A DNA stretch of 6,574 nucleotides from an uncultured Oscillochloris sp. (GTDB lineage Bacteria; Chloroflexota; Chloroflexia; Chloroflexales; Chloroflexaceae): NCBI GenBank assembly GCA_903877945.1, contig CAIRFY010000282.1:1-6574 (forward strand), read 5' to 3'. Shown one piece after another: positions 5,520-6,574 of the stretch (position 1 is its first letter; every line of letters begins with the position of its first letter). Position numbers and translations under genes: made by a program. The notes below the pieces were generated by a model. It worked only from the letters and a program-made list of their open reading frames with translations. It had not been told where the DNA came from and searched no databases.

Positions 5520-6452
5520 ATGAGCGGGAGACTCGCGGTACTCGGCCCCTGGCTCCCGCCCGCCCTGCTGATCATCGGCCTGCTGCTGGGATTCCCGCTG
5601 CTGGCGCTGGCGGGCATGGGCATCCTGGCCTTTACCCTGGCCCTGCGCCAGCGCGACCGGCCCGCCGAGGGTTTCGCCCTGCTGGTGGTGGCCCTGGGCT
5701 GCGCAATTATTTTTGGTACTGATATTATCTACATCCGCGATCTGTTCAGTACGCGCATGAACACGATCTTCAAGTTCTACTACCAGGTCTGGCTGCTCTG
5801 GGGCACACTGGCCCCCTTCGCCCTCTGGTACATACTGACGCGCACGAGCGGGCTGCGCTGGGCGACTGGACTAGGCGTGGCCGCGATCTTTGCCCTGCTG
5901 CTGGCCGGGTCAGGCGTCTACCCCGCCCTGACCCTGCATAATCTCGGGCGTGGTACTATAATTGGTCTGGAGGCAGCCACCCCGCGTGAACAGACCGAAG
6001 GCGGCAAGGCGGCGATCTCCTGGCTGCGCACGAGCGCCACCCCCGGTAGCATCATTCTGGAGGCCACCCAGATTGATAATGTCCAGGAAGCGGCCACAGG
6101 CGCGCCCCCCCGCTGCGGCGGCTCGTACAACGGCGACGGCTTCGGCGGGGTGTCGGCGGCCAGCGGATTGCCCACCGTCCTTGGCTGGAAAGGCCACGAA
6201 GAGCAGTGGCGTGGCGGCGATCCGGCTGCCAGGGAACAGCTTCAGCCGCGCTGCAATGATGTCTACCACATCTACAGCAGCACCGATGTCACACAGGCCC
6301 GCGACCTGCTGGCGAAGTACGGCGTGCGCTACGTCTACGTGGGTAGCCTGGAGCGCCGCGACTACACCCCCGAGAGCTTGGCGAAGTTTGAGCAACTCGG
6401 CACACCCACCAGCTTTGGCGGCGGTGATGTGATAATCTACACGCTGCGGTAG
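5520..6452 (+). CDS. C-terminal fragment of a DUF2298 (Chlor_Arch_YYY) membrane protein, probably a remnant
   Basis: The 310-residue frame matches the C-terminal part of DUF2298 membrane proteins, whose function is unknown and which I recall as typically 700 residues or longer. From ATG at 5520, hydrophobic segments lie at about 8-20, 22-42, 52-68, 88-106 and 115-136. The family stretch IYIRDLFSTRMNTIFKFYYQ follows at about 70-89 and GLPTVLGWKGHEEQWRG at about 216-232, then a soluble tail ending KYGVRYVYVG and a final beta-rich segment. The N-terminal half is missing: upstream DNA is a palindromic repeat and then the phosphatase gene on the other strand. No ribosome binding site precedes ATG 5520. 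A GTG at 5460 would add 20 residues partly encoded by the repeat. The frame itself is intact and GC-rich at third positions, so decay is either recent or the fragment is still translated. Confidence 0.75.
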   Translation: MSGRLAVLGPWLPPALLIIGLLLGFPLLALAGMGILAFTLALRQRDRPAEGFALLVVALGCAIIFGTDIIYIRDLFSTRMNTIFKFYYQVWLLWGTLAPFALWYILTRTSGLRWATGLGVAAIFALLLAGSGVYPALTLHNLGRGTIIGLEAATPREQTEGGKAAISWLRTSATPGSIILEATQIDNVQEAATGAPPRCGGSYNGDGFGGVSAASGLPTVLGWKGHEEQWRGGDPAAREQLQPRCNDVYHIYSSTDVTQARDLLAKYGVRYVYVGSLERRDYTPESLAKFEQLGTPTSFGGGDVIIYTLR

Positions 6453-6463
6453 GCAGATTTTAG

Positions 6464-6482
6464 ATTGCAGATTTGCTGCAAT
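6464..6482. terminator. Small stem-loop after the DUF2298 fragment
   Basis: ATTGCAG (6464-6470) pairs with CTGCAAT (6476-6482) around a five-base loop, 11 bases after the stop codon. No T-tract follows, so termination is uncertain. The left arm is part of the 12-mer shared with the argJ-argH spacer repeat, so this may simply be a repeat fragment. Confidence 0.35.
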
Positions 6483-6514
6483 AGGACGCGGTGCATATGC
6501 CCAAACTGTCACGC

Positions 6515-6574
6515 TGTTCTGAAATATGTCTAAGACATGGTTCAGAACAGCTTTACAGTGTGGCGGAGACGCGA
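6515..6574. repeat. 131-bp palindromic repeat, copy 3, inverted and cut by the window end
   Basis: 6533-6574 is the reverse complement of 4538-4579 with one difference in 42 bases, so the element continues beyond the window in the opposite orientation to copies 1 and 2. Immediately to its left, 6515-6531 is an inverted copy of its first 17 bases (15 of 17 pair), giving a 35-bp palindrome centred on CTAAGAC. ACTGTCACGCTG at 6505-6516 links this locus to the repeat at 4411-4422. Confidence 0.8.

Overview
The window looks like chromosomal DNA of a GC-rich Chloroflexota bacterium, most likely one related to the filamentous Chloroflexales. That placement is inference. It rests on the C-terminal part of a DUF2298 (Chlor_Arch_YYY) membrane protein, a family named for Chloroflexi and Archaea, and on spacers packed with palindromic repeats, which I recall as common in these genomes. 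No rRNA, tRNA, CRISPR array, transposase or phage gene was recognised.

Layout, left to right. Positions 1-309 hold no convincing gene, only one palindromic repeat (71-128). A small plus-strand gene (310-672) encodes a helical, coiled-coil-like protein of unknown function. It converges on a minus-strand block that is read from right to left: a histidine (phosphoglycerate-mutase-like) phosphatase (4611-5318), argJ (2953-4176), argH (1483-2862), and a short GNAT-type N-acetylglutamate synthase (759-1283). To the right, on the plus strand, lies an open frame (5520-6452) matching only the C-terminal part of a DUF2298 protein, whose N-terminal half is absent.

ArgJ moves the acetyl group from N-acetylornithine to glutamate. 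The GNAT protein can prime that cycle by making N-acetylglutamate from acetyl-CoA. ArgH carries out the last step, argininosuccinate to arginine plus fumarate. The three genes form an arginine biosynthesis cluster, though their spacers (90 and 199 bp) are large for a tight operon and each holds a strong potential hairpin. The phosphatase lies 434 bp upstream of argJ and has no evident link to arginine synthesis.

The most unusual content is in the spacers. A 131-bp, nearly palindromic element occurs twice at about 95% identity (1347-1477 and 4449-4579). A third inverted copy runs off the window end (6533-6574), and a decayed piece lies upstream of argJ. Between argJ and the phosphatase this element is nested with a second inverted-repeat family and with seven perfect tandem copies of an 8-bp unit that also occurs in the element's own stem. 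Another palindromic repeat family (5352-5475) sits where the DUF2298 gene has lost its 5' part. I found no convincing new protein-coding system. The repeat family is the best lead.
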